Part shown: positions 9,812 to 20,014 of the stretch, piece after piece
How positions within the stretch are numbered: position 1 is the first letter of the stretch
How the letters are laid out: each line of letters starts with the position of its first letter
Program-made: the position numbers and the translations under genes
The notes under the pieces: model-generated
The model's input: the letters and a program-made list of their open reading frames with translations, nothing else
Database searches by the model: none
Told to the model about the DNA's origin: nothing
Assembly (NCBI RefSeq): GCF_005116465.1
Contig: NZ_SWBM01000001.1
Span: 1,860,001-1,924,000 of the forward strand
Direction of reading: 5' to 3'
Source: Robertmurraya kyonggiensis
Lineage (GTDB): Bacteria > Bacillota > Bacilli > Bacillales > Cytobacillaceae
DNA length: 64,000 nt

Positions 9812-10534
9812 CTAATTTTCGCCTGCTGTACCATACACGATTTCATTTGTTTCTGGATCAAGAGTATAAGGCAAAGAATATGCTGGAACAAACATCGATT
9901 CTTCATGAAGAATTTTACGAAGGTCCTCACCAGGTTCCATTTTTACTCCTGATTTTTGCATAATTTGATATAGGTCCTTCCGATAATCAACATAAATCTC
10001 AGCATTTCCTGTAATAATGAACGGTAGTTCTTGATTTGTAAATGGACTAGTCACCACTGGGTCTTCCTTATAGCCTAGCTTTTCAAAATCTAAAGAATAG
10101 ACGTTTTCAGCGAGTCGTTCTTTATAAGGAGGATATTTCTCCATTTTGATCCTTAAATTTAGGTCACGAATTGTTTCCGCTATTCTTAAATCAAAAATTT
10201 TGACTGTTGGATCCGTCTCAACATCAATCAAGACATATTGAAATATCCCACCAGATTCAAACGAATTTCCTGGAGGCTCGGCCATATATGTTGGAGCTAT
10301 TTGCTTGAAATCTATCAAGTACTTTTGATAAATCGGAGTGTCCTGCTCTTTCGTTTTAATCGGAAGGATTCCGCCCTTATCCTTTTGGAACTGATCAACA
10401 GCAGACTGAACAGATTCTATTTGATCTTGATAAGGAGTCTGATTTTGGGCTAATCTATCCTGCGGATACGCACAGCCTGCTAAAATAGCGGAAGCGATGA
10501 CCAAAGTTAATAAAATTCGAACGCTTTTATTCAT
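9812..10534 (-). CDS. yphF: YphF-like lipoprotein of unknown function
   Basis: 240 residues. Signal peptide with lipobox LAGC near residue 20, so the mature protein should be lipid-anchored on the outer face of the membrane. The rest is soluble and acidic with no motif I can assign. ATG at 10534 follows AAGGA with 9-base spacing; a TTG three codons upstream overlaps the ribosome site. Position between spoIVA and yphE identifies it as the yphF homologue. Function unknown. Confidence 0.88.
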   Translation of the reverse strand: MNKSVRILLTLVIASAILAGCAYPQDRLAQNQTPYQDQIESVQSAVDQFQKDKGGILPIKTKEQDTPIYQKYLIDFKQIAPTYMAEPPGNSFESGGIFQYVLIDVETDPTVKIFDLRIAETIRDLNLRIKMEKYPPYKERLAENVYSLDFEKLGYKEDPVVTSPFTNQELPFIITGNAEIYVDYRKDLYQIMQKSGVKMEPGEDLRKILHEESMFVPAYSLPYTLDPETNEIVYGTAGEN

Positions 10535-10567
10535 ATGTATCAATCCTTCTATTCTATGTATTTAGCA

Positions 10568-10768
10568 TTACGCGGTCGGACCACTCATGACTACAAAAAG
10601 AATAATGATTCCGCTTAGAATTAACAATATATACGCAATCAACGCTGTCATAAATTTCAATACACCAATATTTATTTTGTAACGACTAAGATAAATCAAG
10701 AGAATGGAAATGACCATGAATCCCATAGCAGAAATAGAAATCCACATTTTTAGCATGGATGGTGACAT
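10568..10768 (-). CDS. yphE: Small membrane protein, YphE/DUF2768 type
   Basis: 66 residues with two predicted transmembrane helices (about 8-28 and 40-61) separated by a short basic loop (SRYKINIG). Lies 33 bases upstream of yphF in the same direction, so probably co-transcribed. Assigned by size, topology and synteny. Function unknown; in B. subtilis the neighbourhood is sporulation-rich. Confidence 0.82.
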   Translation of the reverse strand: MSPSMLKMWISISAMGFMVISILLIYLSRYKINIGVLKFMTALIAYILLILSGIIILFVVMSGPTA

Positions 10769-10840
10769 AAACTCAACTCCTTTTTCGGTAGTATTATATC
10801 AAAAAAGCACCTTGTATGGGTTTTCAAGTTTTAGCAACAC

Positions 10841-10884
10841 AAAAAAAAGACTAAAGTAAAGTAGGGGGCTGCTCTTTACCTTAG
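10841..10884 (-). terminator. Terminator of gpsA
   Basis: Minus strand CTAAGGTAAAG / CTTTACTTTAG stem (one mismatch), 12-nt loop, then TCTTTTTTTT. About 155 bases after the gpsA stop; the sequence between holds no supported gene. Confidence 0.8.
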
Positions 10885-11041
10885 CCTAAATTGACTAAAT
10901 ACACCATACACCCTGTTCATTTCACCAGTTTGCTTCGCTCCCATTGTATGCATTTCCATTAGAAATCGCATCCTCGAAAGCCTATATTTTAGAAATAATA
11001 AGGACCTTTCACCAATTAGGAGTCACGAAAAGCAACTATGC

Positions 11042-12085
11042 TTATTGTTCACTAGAAAGAACGTTTGCTAAATCCTCCATTTCGTGTGTCTTCACACGTG
11101 TCATCAAGGCATCAACCTCATCTTTAGGATTAGCGTGCTGAAAAAGCACATTATGTAGCGCAGTTGTGATTGGCATTTTCACCTGATATTTCTCTGCAAG
11201 TTGATAAGCTGCCTTTGTTGTTCTAACACCTTCTACCACCATGCCCATATTTTCAAGAACTTCTTCAAGCTTCTGGCCCTTCCCTAAAAGATTTCCTGCT
11301 CTCCAGTTTCTTGAGTGAACGCTTGTACACGTTACAATTAAATCACCGATTCCAGTTAGGCCTGAGAAGGTTAACGGACTAGCGCCCATTTTCGTACCAA
11401 GACGAGCAATCTCAGCTAATCCTCTTGTAATTAACGCCGCTTTCGCGTTATCGCCATAGCCAAGTCCATCTGTAATTCCAGCAGCTAATGCAATGATATT
11501 CTTTAAAGCTCCACCAATTTCCACCCCGATAATATCAGGATTTGTGTACACACGAAAATAGGAATTGATGAATAGATCCTGTACTTTTTCAGCCGCTTCA
11601 ATATTTTTTGAAGATACCGTAACAGTTGTGATATGACGCATGCTGACCTCTTCAGCATGACTAGGTCCAGACAATACCACTACATCTTGAAGTAAATGCT
11701 CTGGCATCTCATCTTCAATCATTTCAGATATTCTTAATAACGTATCTGGTTCGATCCCTTTACTTACGTGAACAATCGTGAGAGGCTCTTGACGGACATT
11801 AGCCATATCATTTAGAACCTCACGGATCGCCTTCGTAGGTACAGCTAAAATGCAAGTTTCAACCTCATTTAGAGCATCTTTTAAAGTGTTGTAACCAACG
11901 ATATTGTTTGGCAGTTCAACACCAGGTAGGTATTTTTTATTCGTATGAAGCTGATTTATTTCCTCTATTTGTTTAGGATTATGTCCCCATAGCCTTACAT
12001 CATGTCCATTATCAGCTAGTACAAGAGCCAATGCAGTACCCCAGCTCCCTGCACCGACGACTGTGATTTTTTCTTTTCTTTCCAT
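11042..12085 (-). CDS. gpsA: Glycerol-3-phosphate dehydrogenase [NAD(P)+]
   Basis: Reduces dihydroxyacetone phosphate to sn-glycerol-3-phosphate for phospholipid synthesis. 347 residues: N-terminal Rossmann VVGAGSWGTALA near 9, catalytic-domain GGALKNIIALAAGI near 190 with the essential Lys, and GLTGIGDLIVTC near 245. Starts 21 bases after der in the same direction, so der-gpsA are co-transcribed, as in B. subtilis. Confidence 0.97.
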   Translation of the reverse strand: MERKEKITVVGAGSWGTALALVLADNGHDVRLWGHNPKQIEEINQLHTNKKYLPGVELPNNIVGYNTLKDALNEVETCILAVPTKAIREVLNDMANVRQEPLTIVHVSKGIEPDTLLRISEMIEDEMPEHLLQDVVVLSGPSHAEEVSMRHITTVTVSSKNIEAAEKVQDLFINSYFRVYTNPDIIGVEIGGALKNIIALAAGITDGLGYGDNAKAALITRGLAEIARLGTKMGASPLTFSGLTGIGDLIVTCTSVHSRNWRAGNLLGKGQKLEEVLENMGMVVEGVRTTKAAYQLAEKYQVKMPITTALHNVLFQHANPKDEVDALMTRVKTHEMEDLANVLSSEQ

Positions 12086-12106
12086 AAAATCACATCCTTC
12101 AATAGA

Positions 12107-13417
12107 TTATTTACGTTCACGAGCAAAGATTTTGATCGGTGTTCCTTCAAAACCGAAAGCGTCTCGAATACGATTTTCTAAAAATCTCTGATAAGAGAAA
12201 TGCATTAATTCCGGATCATTTACAAAAACAACAAAAGTTGGAGGTGAAACCGCTACCTGCGTTGTATAGTAAATTTTTAGACGTTTCCCATTATCGGTTG
12301 GTGTCGGATTCATCGCAACAGCATCCATAATGACATCGTTCAACACACTTGTTTCCACTCTTCGTGCATGATTTTCACTAGCCATATCGATCATTGGAAT
12401 CAATGTATGGATTCGTTTTTTTGTAAGAGCAGATAAAAAGACGATTGGCGCATAATCTAAGAATAAGAAATGCTCGCGAATATTTTGTTCGAATGCCTTC
12501 ATCGTTTTTTCATCTTTTTCGACTGCATCCCATTTGTTCACGACAATCACTACTGCTCGTCCTGCTTCATGTGCATATCCAGCAATTTTCTTGTCCTGTT
12601 CAATGATTCCTTCTTCACCATCAAGTACAACTAAGACGACATCTGAACGTTCGATTGCTCTTAAAGCACGTAAAACGCTGTATTTTTCTGTACTTTCATA
12701 GACCTTACCTTTTTTACGCATACCAGCAGTATCAATAATGACATACTTCTGACCATTGACTGTAACCATAGAGTCAATCGCATCGCGCGTTGTACCAGCT
12801 ATGTTACTAACAATTACGCGTTCTTCTCCAAGTATAGCATTTACTAAAGAGGATTTACCGACATTTGGACGACCAATAAGTGAAAATTTAATGGTATCTG
12901 GGTCGTAATTATCCCCTTGATCTGTAGGAAAATGCTTTGCAGCTTCATCTAACAAATCCCCTAAACCTAGACCATGTGAACCTGAAATTGGGAACGGCTC
13001 ACCAAATCCTAGGGAATAAAAATCATAGATTTGATCTCGCATCTCTGGATTATCAATTTTATTTACAGCTAGGACAACTGGCTTCTTCGCTTTATATAAA
13101 ATTTTTGCAACCTCTTCATCAGCAGCCGTTACACCTTCTCTTCCATTCGTTAAGAAAATAATAACATCCGCTTCATCAATCGCAATTTGTGCCTGCGCAC
13201 GAATTTGTTCTAAAAATGGTTCATCTCCAATATCAATACCACCAGTATCAATAATATTAAAATCATGTGTGAGCCATTCTGCTGCACTATATATTCGATC
13301 TCTTGTTACTCCTGGAATGTCTTCTACAATGGAAATTCTATCTCCTACAATTCGGTTAAAAATCGTTGATTTTCCAACGTTTGGACGTCCAACGATGGCT
13401 ACTACAGGTTTCACCAT
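12107..13417 (-). CDS. der: Ribosome biogenesis GTPase Der (EngA)
   Basis: Double GTPase needed for 50S subunit maturation. 436 residues: G domain 1 with GRPNVGKST (about 10) and DTGG (about 57), G domain 2 with GRPNVGKSS (about 183) and DTAG (about 230), then the KH-like C-terminal domain. ATG at 13417 chosen because AAGGGTGATG precedes it and the length then equals B. subtilis Der. Because a terminator (13855-13883) isolates it from the upstream operon, its promoter must lie in or next to the MITE-like element at 13466-13822. Confidence 0.97.
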   Translation of the reverse strand: MVKPVVAIVGRPNVGKSTIFNRIVGDRISIVEDIPGVTRDRIYSAAEWLTHDFNIIDTGGIDIGDEPFLEQIRAQAQIAIDEADVIIFLTNGREGVTAADEEVAKILYKAKKPVVLAVNKIDNPEMRDQIYDFYSLGFGEPFPISGSHGLGLGDLLDEAAKHFPTDQGDNYDPDTIKFSLIGRPNVGKSSLVNAILGEERVIVSNIAGTTRDAIDSMVTVNGQKYVIIDTAGMRKKGKVYESTEKYSVLRALRAIERSDVVLVVLDGEEGIIEQDKKIAGYAHEAGRAVVIVVNKWDAVEKDEKTMKAFEQNIREHFLFLDYAPIVFLSALTKKRIHTLIPMIDMASENHARRVETSVLNDVIMDAVAMNPTPTDNGKRLKIYYTTQVAVSPPTFVVFVNDPELMHFSYQRFLENRIRDAFGFEGTPIKIFARERK

Positions 13418-13465
13418 GAACATCACCCTTTCCTTCTACTTTATCGAAATTTAATCATTAGATAA

Positions 13466-13822
13466 CGCTGTTTTCGCAATGATTGTGGTTTTTTTCGTAA
13501 ATGTCCATATTCTTTTCTTCAAAAAAAATCTAGGGCCGACATTTACACATCCTACCGGGCGCTGCCACCCCTTGGGTGGTTTAGAAGCCACATCATTTTT
13601 GCACGGCACTTTTCACTTCTCCCTTATCGCTTTTTTAGGTAATACAAGTAATTTGTATTCCATACTACGATTCAAAAGAAACAAGTTTTTCGTAAGAAAA
13701 GAAACAAGTTTTTCGTAAGAAAATAAACAAGTTTTTTTCGTAAGAAAATAAACAAGTTTTTTTCGTAAGAAAATAAACAAGTTTTTTTCGTAAGAAAATA
13801 AACAATGTCTGCGAAAAGAGCC
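13466..13822 (-). mobile_element. MITE-like element, copy 1 (with 8-bp flanking duplication)
   Basis: 357 bases with imperfect terminal inverted repeats: CGCTGTTTTC at 13466-13475 against GAAAAGAGCC at 13813-13822, the similarity extending inward over about 40 bases. Flanked by TTAGATAA (13458-13465) and TTAGTTAA (13823-13830), an 8-bp direct repeat with one mismatch. The interior shares GTAAATGTC..GACATTTAC (an internal hairpin) and GCACTTTTC with copy 2 (56151-56391). No transposase. It carries an expanded tandem repeat, listed separately, and lies 40 bases upstream of the der start. Confidence 0.85.
13681..13801. repeat. 23/25-bp tandem repeat inside MITE copy 1
   Basis: Five consecutive units beginning acaagttttt at 13681, 13704, 13727, 13752 and 13777: two of 23 bp and three of 25 bp. 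The last three are identical. Related to the inner part of the terminal repeat of copy 2, so it appears to be local amplification of the element end. Confidence 0.92.
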
Positions 13823-13854
13823 TTAGTTAATAATGTCAAATTTGCTTCGTGTTA

Positions 13855-13883
13855 TTAAATAAACCCTTCCAGCTTAGAAGGGT
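13855..13883 (-). terminator. Terminator of the yphA-YIEGIA operon
   Basis: Minus strand ACCCTTC, 7-nt loop, GAAGGGT, then TTATTTAAT, about 75 bases after the last gene. Confidence 0.7.
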
Positions 13884-13958
13884 CTAACCTAATTATATTA
13901 ACAAAGTGATTTCTTCCTCGCAATGAAAAGATTGGATTGTTTGGTGAAGACTGTCATC

Positions 13959-14144
13959 TTAATGCTTTACAATGATATAAATCTCATCTGACAGCGCGTG
14001 GGCAATTCCATCGAGAATAGCTTCTAGATTTGTTGTGATTGCATCCATCTCTTCCTTACTGTCACAGTGAAAAACAGTTGAAGCGACGGGAGCTTTTTTC
14101 GGATTCGTTGTAATAACAGCGAGGATAAATTTCTGTAAATCCAT
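13959..14144 (-). CDS. Small 'capping complex subunit for YIEGIA' family protein
   Basis: 61 residues, acidic, with no membrane segment or signal. It lies 5 bases after the YIEGIA gene and uses GGAGGGG near that gene's stop as ribosome site. Recalled family knowledge: a small protein of this type regularly follows the YIEGIA membrane protein in spore formers and is named as its capping subunit. The biochemical role is not known to me. Recognition is by size, context and segments such as KAPVASTVFHC. Confidence 0.75.
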   Translation of the reverse strand: MDLQKFILAVITTNPKKAPVASTVFHCDSKEEMDAITTNLEAILDGIAHALSDEIYIIVKH

Positions 14145-14149
14145 ATCCG

Positions 14150-15037
14150 TTATTTCCCCTCCTCTTTCCGTTTTCTTTTTGTAGGAAGGCGCACAGCGTT
14201 TTCGAGAATTGGTACCTTACCAATAATTTCGATTGCTCTTTTCTCATCTCGTTCCTGTGGTAAAACAAATACTCCCACTCTACCATCATCCAAATCTCTT
14301 TTGGCAAGCGGTACTAATGCTGGAGTACCAGAATCCCTATATACTCCCAAGGCCGTTGAAACATCATGAAGAATGGCCTGACGTTGACCGAGATTAGCAA
14401 TTGTCGATCTCGAATCAAAATTTTTCGGTTTTAAAATAAAGCCCATACCATAACGTAGAATCTCTTTTTTTCGCTCGGGTAAACCAATATTCATAATATA
14501 AATGTTATCCACATATAACCCTGCACCTTCAAATCGTGGCTCTATAAATTCAACATCAACAATATCTGATAACTTTCCGCCAGCCATCAAAGCTTTTGAA
14601 ATAAAAAAAGCGATCGCACCAACAATAATTCCTCCCCAAATATTCGATAACAAATACGCTAGCGTGGTTAAAAGGGAGGTAAAAATAACTAAATAATTCC
14701 GACTTTCAAAAGCGATCGCGATTCCCTCGATGTATGTTCTTCCTCTTGGGACTAACTCAGATGAATCCATTTCAGATAATGTATTACGCTCCATGTTTCG
14801 AACTTCTCTGAATTGGGAAGCCGCAATTGTTAAAAACGTAACAGCGGTAAAGTTTTCTTCCATTATCGATGGAACAGCAAGTGTTCCGAGACCTGCTGCA
14901 ATAAATCCGAGCGCAATATGAATAATTTTTCCATGCAAGTAGGTAGGATATTGCCGATAATCCGTTCTCAGCATATATAATCTTGTTAATGTACCAATGA
15001 TGATTCCAAGTACTATCGGGTAAGTATACTCTGTCAT
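14150..15037 (-). CDS. yphB: YIEGIA-domain membrane protein (YphB-like)
   Basis: 295 residues. The defining RTYIEGIAIAFESRNY motif lies near residue 100. Predicted transmembrane helices near 5-22, 40-60, 65-80, 115-135 and 138-155, followed by a soluble C-terminal half and a basic tail (PTKRKRKEEGK). The ATG overlaps the yphA stop (ATGA), so translation is coupled, and the capping gene follows within 5 bases. Restricted, as far as I know, to endospore formers. The yphB symbol is by synteny with B. subtilis (between der and yphA). Molecular function unknown. Confidence 0.8.
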   Translation of the reverse strand: MTEYTYPIVLGIIIGTLTRLYMLRTDYRQYPTYLHGKIIHIALGFIAAGLGTLAVPSIMEENFTAVTFLTIAASQFREVRNMERNTLSEMDSSELVPRGRTYIEGIAIAFESRNYLVIFTSLLTTLAYLLSNIWGGIIVGAIAFFISKALMAGGKLSDIVDVEFIEPRFEGAGLYVDNIYIMNIGLPERKKEILRYGMGFILKPKNFDSRSTIANLGQRQAILHDVSTALGVYRDSGTPALVPLAKRDLDDGRVGVFVLPQERDEKRAIEIIGKVPILENAVRLPTKRKRKEEGK

Positions 15038-15639
15038 GACTGTTTTTGTTTCTCCCTTTCAAATTGTTTGAAGTGACTTTCAAAGTAAATGGAGAGCTTT
15101 TTAAATCCACTAGCAACCAGCAATAGAGCAATAGATATTGAGACAACATCAAGAAATGCATAGTCCCCTACTGAATGAGGAAAGGTTAATTTTCGTAAGA
15201 TAAAAGAATACAAAATATCCCCTTGTATGCAACCAGATACTAAAGAGAGAATCCTCAATTCTAAATTTCCGTGAAGCAATATCGAAAGATAAGCCATAAG
15301 AATTGAGAGCATTATGGTTCGATCAAAAATAAGCCATACTGGATCAAACAGCTCAAACAGTTGGAATACTGAATAGGAAAGCATCAAAATAAAAGAGGTA
15401 ATTAGCATATAACTCCCTTTTTTAAAGCTTTGGCGAGCTATCCAAATAAAGAAGGTAATGAGTAAAAATACGCTAGTGTAAGAAAATTCATTTCCCAAAA
15501 ACGGAAAAGAAAATGTAGATAAGGTGATCGCCATCAAAATTCCGATTGAGATTTTTAATCGAAGTTTATTTTTTTCCATAAAAAAAGTTGCCATGACCCA
15601 GAACATCCAAAATAGCCAATAAAAGAAAATCCCTTCCAT
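15034..15639 (-). CDS. yphA: YphA-like polytopic membrane protein
   Basis: 201 residues, mostly hydrophobic, about six transmembrane helices, ending in a charged tail (HFKQFEREKQKQS). ATG at 15639 is preceded by AGGAGGTAGCG and is preferred to a start eight codons upstream. First gene of the operon yphA - YIEGIA - capping subunit. No enzymatic motif; identified by topology and position. Function unknown. Confidence 0.82.
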   Translation of the reverse strand: MEGIFFYWLFWMFWVMATFFMEKNKLRLKISIGILMAITLSTFSFPFLGNEFSYTSVFLLITFFIWIARQSFKKGSYMLITSFILMLSYSVFQLFELFDPVWLIFDRTIMLSILMAYLSILLHGNLELRILSLVSGCIQGDILYSFILRKLTFPHSVGDYAFLDVVSISIALLLVASGFKKLSIYFESHFKQFEREKQKQS

Positions 15640-15747
15640 TTCGCTACCTCCTATCATTTCCATTATGGCTCATGCTTATGTACTTTAACCTTCGGATGAA
15701 TAAAGTTTTCTCGTTTAAGTATGATAATCTTAGGAGGTGCAATTCAT

Positions 15748-15885
15748 ATGGGAAGGGACCGTCAGGAACAAAAACTAAAAAAGAATAAGCAGGTTGAATC
15801 AGATCGAGACCAAGCACTTCACTATCCAGGAGCAACAAAAATGTCTAGCCCAGAAGAAGCTAGAAAATTGAACGATGGAAAATAG
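15748..15885 (+). CDS. ypzI: YpzI-family small protein
   Basis: 45-residue, highly charged product starting MGRDRQEQKLKKNKQVESDR and containing DQALHYPGAT, which matches the small YpzI protein of B. subtilis. Strong ribosome site AGGAGGTGCAATTCAT before ATG. Transcribed opposite to its neighbours, sharing a bidirectional terminator with fni. Function unknown. Confidence 0.85.
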   Translation: MGRDRQEQKLKKNKQVESDRDQALHYPGATKMSSPEEARKLNDGK

Positions 15886-15887
15886 AA

Positions 15888-15920
15888 AAAACTCTCATGG
15901 CTGTTGCCCATGAGAGTTTT
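15888..15920. terminator. Bidirectional terminator between ypzI and fni
   Basis: Perfect 13-bp stem AAAACTCTCATGG / CCATGAGAGTTTT between convergent genes, with T run on either strand. Confidence 0.88.
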
Positions 15921-15923
15921 CAA

Positions 15924-16982
<1,059 letters not shown>

Positions 16983-16989
16983 CTAACAA

Positions 16990-18123
16990 TTATTTAAGGT
17001 TCTTTAGCTGGTCTCCGATCATCTCTCCAAGCTGAAAGCCTTTTGCCTCTTCAGGAAGCTCATAATCAAGAACCTCTGGCTCTTTTTCTTCAAGCTCTTT
17101 AATACTTAGAGAAAGTCTTTGTTCTCCTTCATTCACATCAAGAACCTTTACTTTAATATCTTGACCTTCTTTTAGCACTTCATGCGGAGTGCCGATATGC
17201 TTATGAGATATTTGAGATATATGAACCAAGCCTTCTACTCCTGGGAATACTTCAACAAAAGCACCGTAGGAGACAAGTCTCTTCACTACTCCATCAAGTA
17301 CTGCACCCTTAGGAGCCTTTTCAGAGAGGTTTGCCCATGGTCCAGGGAGAGTTTCCTTGATTGATAATGAAATTCTCTCATTATCTCGGTCTACATTTAG
17401 CACCTTCACTTTGACTACTTGACCTTCTTGAACAACATCCGAAGGTTTTTGAACATGTTCATGTGACAGCTGAGATATATGAACTAATCCATCAATTCCG
17501 CCGATATCTACAAATGCTCCAAAGTCAGTTAATCTTTGAACTTTGCCTTCTAACACTTGGTTCGCTTGAAGGGAATCCAATACTGCCGATTTTTGTTTGC
17601 CTTTCTCTTCTTCTATAACGACACGATGAGAAAGAATCAATCTATTTTTATCTTGATCTAATTCAACGATTTTAAAAGTTAAAGTTTTCCCTTTGTAATC
17701 CGAAAAATCTTCAACAAAATGGGCTTCAACTAGAGAAGCAGGAACAAATCCTCTTACACCTAGATCTACCACTAAACCGCCTTTAACGACATCTTTAATT
17801 TCTGCTTCAATAACAGTTCCACTCTCAAACTGCTGCTGGAGGTCACTCCAAGCTTTTTTCGCGTCTGCTTTTCTTTTTGAAAGAATAAGAGCTTCTTCTT
17901 CAATCTTTAAAACTTCTAAATCGATTTCTTGACCTTCTTCCACAACATCGCTCGCTCTTTCTACATGAAGGCTTGAAAGCTCACTGATCGGAATAATTCC
18001 ATCGAGCTTACTGTCACGAATATCAACAATAACCTGTTTTTCTTCAACCTTGGTTACTGTTGCAGTGACTTGATCACCAATTTCAAAATTTTTAACCTCT
18101 ACTTGATTCATCTCTTCCGACAT
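16990..18123 (-). CDS. ypfD: S1-domain RNA-binding protein (YpfD, S1 homologue)
   Basis: 377 residues with four S1 repeats, roughly 14-82, 100-168, 185-254 and 271-340; the last two have the classic [19 protein letters not shown] and [19 protein letters not shown] cores, the first two are divergent. Shorter than the six-repeat proteobacterial S1 and, as in B. subtilis, probably not an essential ribosomal protein. Upstream lie plsC and cmk, the usual cmk-ypfD neighbourhood. Often annotated rpsA. Confidence 0.93.
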   Translation of the reverse strand: MSEEMNQVEVKNFEIGDQVTATVTKVEEKQVIVDIRDSKLDGIIPISELSSLHVERASDVVEEGQEIDLEVLKIEEEALILSKRKADAKKAWSDLQQQFESGTVIEAEIKDVVKGGLVVDLGVRGFVPASLVEAHFVEDFSDYKGKTLTFKIVELDQDKNRLILSHRVVIEEEKGKQKSAVLDSLQANQVLEGKVQRLTDFGAFVDIGGIDGLVHISQLSHEHVQKPSDVVQEGQVVKVKVLNVDRDNERISLSIKETLPGPWANLSEKAPKGAVLDGVVKRLVSYGAFVEVFPGVEGLVHISQISHKHIGTPHEVLKEGQDIKVKVLDVNEGEQRLSLSIKELEEKEPEVLDYELPEEAKGFQLGEMIGDQLKNLK

Positions 18124-18258
18124 ATGTACTCCTCCTTAATCCAATCGCTACTCCCTTAAGTTTACGCATTTATGATTTAGAAAATATAGGTCAGTACCGA
18201 AGATGATTCTTTTTATAACTTCTTATAAAACTACAATTTTGTCAAGAAAGTTGAATTA

Positions 18259-18846
18259 TCAGTTTTTCTTATTTTGGTCGATTAACTTACGAATTTCTTC
18301 CATAATTACTTCTGTCGTTTCCTCGGCAGATGCTTTATTTTCACGAAGTGATTTCATATCAATTGGTTTTCCATAAACGATCTTTAACCGCGAAAAAGCT
18401 TTGTATGGTCCAATAATTGCACACGGCACAACTTCTGCATCGGTTCTTAAGGCGAAAAACCCTGCCCCAGCTAATCCTTTGCCAAGTTCACCAGTCTTAC
18501 TACGTGTTCCTTCAGGAAACAGGCCTAAAACTTTTCCCTCTTTTAACACTTTTAACCCTGTCCGTAATGCTTCACGGTCACTCATCCCGCGCTTTACCGG
18601 AAAGGCATTTACATGAGGAAGAATCTTCCCTAAAACAGGAACGTTGAACAACTCTTCCTTTGCCATAAAAGAAATTGGTCTCGGCGCCATAATCCCCACG
18701 ATAGGAGGATCAAAATTATGTATATGATTGGTACATAAAAGAACCCCTCCTTCTTTAGGAATGTTTTCTTTCCCGATTGCTTCAATTCGGTATATTGGTT
18801 TTAAAATCAAAGCCACAACTGATCTTGCAAATGTATAAAATGACAT
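18259..18846 (-). CDS. plsC: 1-acyl-sn-glycerol-3-phosphate acyltransferase
   Basis: Transfers an acyl group to lysophosphatidate, making phosphatidate. 195 residues with the acyltransferase motifs NHIHNFDPP (catalytic His and Asp, about 40), FPVKRG near 82, FPEGTRS near 113 and VVPCAI near 140. Begins one base after cmk, so co-transcribed with it. In B. subtilis 168 the plsC gene lies elsewhere and is absent from this spot; several other bacilli have cmk-plsC. Confidence 0.93.
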   Translation of the reverse strand: MSFYTFARSVVALILKPIYRIEAIGKENIPKEGGVLLCTNHIHNFDPPIVGIMAPRPISFMAKEELFNVPVLGKILPHVNAFPVKRGMSDREALRTGLKVLKEGKVLGLFPEGTRSKTGELGKGLAGAGFFALRTDAEVVPCAIIGPYKAFSRLKIVYGKPIDMKSLRENKASAEETTEVIMEEIRKLIDQNKKN

Positions 18847-18847
18847 C

Positions 18848-19519
18848 TTATCTAATCCTTTCGCTAGCTAAGCTCATAATGAGCTCAACAACCTCTTCTA
18901 TTGATTTTGAGGTAGTATCAATCTCCACTGCGCCCTCTGCTTTTTTCAAAGGTGCTACTTCTCTCTCAGAATCGAGCTTATCACGCGCAGCTATTTCTTC
19001 CTTCAATTTTTCAAGATCGGAAGGGAAACCTTTTTCCATATTCTCCGCATGTCTTCTTTGTGCTCGTTCGTCAACGCTCGCAAGAAGGAAAACTTTTACC
19101 TCCGCATGTGGAATAACATGAGTACCGATGTCTCTTCCATCCATGACTACTCCACCTTGAGTTGCAAACTGTTGCTGTCTTCTCACCATTTCTTCTCGTA
19201 CAAGCTTATGCTTAGCAACATAAGAAACATTATTTGTAACTTCAGAATTTCTTATTTCTGATGTAACTTCATTTCCATTTACACGAACAATTTGTCCATT
19301 TTCTGTTGCTTCGAGAGTGATTTCTGTTTTGTCAAGAAGTTCCATTAGCTGTTCTTCATTTTGAAGATCAACCCCATTTTTTATTGCTTGAAAAGTTAAA
19401 CTTCTGTACATTGCACCTGTATCTACATATATGTAATTTAGATTTTTTGCCACAATTTTTGCAACTGTACTTTTCCCTGCAGCAGCAGGTCCATCTATAG
19501 CTATTGAAATTTTCTTCAT
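18848..19519 (-). CDS. cmk: Cytidylate kinase
   Basis: Phosphorylates CMP and dCMP. 223 residues: P-loop [14 protein letters not shown] near 8, [10 protein letters not shown] near 31 and [15 protein letters not shown] near 154 with the CMP-binding residues. ATG at 19519 follows AGGAGGACAT. First gene of cmk-plsC, followed by ypfD. Confidence 0.97.
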   Translation of the reverse strand: MKKISIAIDGPAAAGKSTVAKIVAKNLNYIYVDTGAMYRSLTFQAIKNGVDLQNEEQLMELLDKTEITLEATENGQIVRVNGNEVTSEIRNSEVTNNVSYVAKHKLVREEMVRRQQQFATQGGVVMDGRDIGTHVIPHAEVKVFLLASVDERAQRRHAENMEKGFPSDLEKLKEEIAARDKLDSEREVAPLKKAEGAVEIDTTSKSIEEVVELIMSLASERIR

Positions 19520-19719
19520 ATGTCCTCCTAGTTGTTAAAAAAGATTGCTGTCATATGCTCTGTTTAGTATGATACGCCAAATCTCTCCATTATTTTCATA
19601 ATCTATTTTAACATATGTCCTCTTATTCCTCTTACAAAAATAATAGCCTTTTTTTATTTTTTCTTTGCACATCATGATTTATGATGTTTAAATCCATTTC
19701 CAAATTAAACACAACAAAG

Positions 19720-19773
19720 AAAAAAAGCTGTGACCAAATTGTCGTAGTTTAAACGACCATTCGATCCAGCTTT
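19720..19773 (-). terminator. Terminator of ypfB
   Basis: Minus strand AAAGCTG ... CAGCTTT with an inner GTCGT/ACGAC hairpin, then TTTTTTC. It overlaps the ypfB stop codon. Confidence 0.7.
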
Positions 19774-19954
19774 ACTTGTTCCCATTAAAAGCTTCTAATA
19801 GTTCGGAGAAGTTGTTTTCGGTTACTCCTTCGTATTGGGTTATTTCTTTTAATTCTGGGAAGACATTCCATTTATGTAATACTATTTGCGCTACAACTAA
19901 GAAAAGCAATTGAATGATGATGAGCTTAATCATAATTCTTTCAATTGTTTTCAC
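19772..19954 (-). CDS. ypfB: Small membrane protein YpfB (DUF5359 type)
   Basis: 60 residues: one transmembrane helix (about 9-27) after a short basic N-terminus MKTIERIMIK, then an acidic extracytoplasmic tail. Start is GTG at 19954 behind AGGTGGAGAG. Lies 60 bases after ypfA in the same direction, as in B. subtilis. Function unknown. Confidence 0.75.
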   Translation of the reverse strand: MKTIERIMIKLIIIQLLFLVVAQIVLHKWNVFPELKEITQYEGVTENNFSELLEAFNGNK

Positions 19955-20014
19955 TTTCTCTCCACCTATCTCCTATGAATGCTTTATTAGCATTATGGAA
20001 GATAAATAGAAAAC

